Position numbers and translations under genes: made by a program. A model generated the notes under the pieces. That model made no database searches. It had not been told where the DNA came from and worked only from the letters and a program-made list of their open reading frames with translations. This document shows positions 6,031 through 6,163 of a stretch of DNA of 6,163 nucleotides, piece after piece. Location: assembly GCA_017507285.1 (NCBI GenBank), contig JAFWBF010000016.1, forward strand, positions 1 through 6,163, given 5' to 3'. Position 1 is the stretch's first letter; each line of letters opens with the position of its first letter. The stretch comes from Bacteroidales bacterium. Lineage in GTDB: Bacteria; Bacteroidota; Bacteroidia; Bacteroidales; P3.

Positions 6031-6163
6031 ATGACAAAACGAATTTTAACTATCAGCTGCATAGCACTACTATTGGGTGCTTGCGGCTCAAAAAAAGATG
6101 AGATGAAAGAAAATCCTTTCCTAACCGAATGGGATACTCCCTATGGAGTTCCTCCTTTTGATC
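6031..6163 (+). CDS. M3-family peptidase (peptidyl-dipeptidase Dcp-like) lipoprotein, N-terminal part
   Basis: Only the first 44 codons are inside the window, and the frame is open to the end. The start encodes a lipoprotein signal peptide with lipobox LGAC and lipidated Cys18, followed by GSKKDE. The next stretch, NPFLTEWDTPYGVPPFD, matches the well-conserved beginning of mature Dcp-type zinc metallopeptidases of family M3, which remove dipeptides from peptide C-termini. The catalytic HExxH lies beyond the window, so activity cannot be checked. The KDE just after the Cys resembles the Bacteroidetes lipoprotein export signal that sends lipoproteins to the cell surface. The gene lies 29 bases after the thioredoxin-fold gene with no promoter between them, so co-transcription is likely. 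Confidence 0.72.
   Translation, partial: MTKRILTISCIALLLGACGSKKDEMKENPFLTEWDTPYGVPPFD

Noticed and set aside
1..6163. Search by eye for mobile elements, CRISPR repeats, tRNA genes, toxin-antitoxin pairs or defence genes
   Set aside because: No transposase, repeat array, cloverleaf or small paired genes are visible. The window is occupied by conserved chromosomal genes with short gaps.

Overview
The window looks like chromosomal DNA of a Bacteroidota bacterium, most likely order Bacteroidales. It is AT-rich, there are no convincing Shine-Dalgarno sequences ahead of the genes, and the two best promoters fit the Bacteroidetes pattern TTTG-N20-TAnnTTTG rather than the E. coli sigma70 pattern. 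The protein families point the same way: a separate O-/N-acyltransferase pair of the glycine-lipid type, a DUF4369-like thioredoxin-fold envelope protein and an M3-peptidase lipoprotein. All recognised genes are on the + strand.

Layout. Positions 1-123 appear to be the last 40 codons of an upstream gene ending in an outer-membrane beta-strand signature, with a hairpin that may terminate it. About 200 non-coding bases follow, ending in a good promoter at 274-305 overlapped by a 14-bp perfect palindrome. Then come a PlsC-type O-acyltransferase (333-1199), an OlsB/GlsB-type N-acyltransferase (1205-2266), the ribosome-assembly GTPase EngB/YihA/YsxC (2291-2899) and a PBP4-type D-Ala-D-Ala carboxypeptidase/endopeptidase (2939-4384). 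Gaps of 5, 24 and 39 bases suggest one transcript. A 135-base AT-rich spacer carries a second promoter-like element (4392-4423). It precedes an exported thioredoxin-fold protein (4520-6001) and, 29 bases later, the start of an M3-family peptidase lipoprotein (6031 to the window end).

How the genes fit together. The first two genes probably make a glycine/serine-type acyl-amino-acid lipid: the GNAT-like enzyme N-acylates the amino acid and the PlsC-like enzyme adds the second acyl chain by ester linkage. PBP4 trims periplasmic peptidoglycan. The thioredoxin-fold protein and the M3 lipoprotein also act in the envelope. EngB is the one cytoplasmic ribosome-assembly factor, carried in the middle of an otherwise envelope-centred cluster.

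I see no mobile element, CRISPR array, RNA gene, prophage or defence system. The window is mostly conserved core genome, and I did not find a clearly undescribed system. The items most worth a second look are the palindrome and repeated AATTTGC motif on the acyltransferase promoter, the O-then-N gene order that mirrors fused bifunctional enzymes, and the non-canonical acyltransferase motifs.
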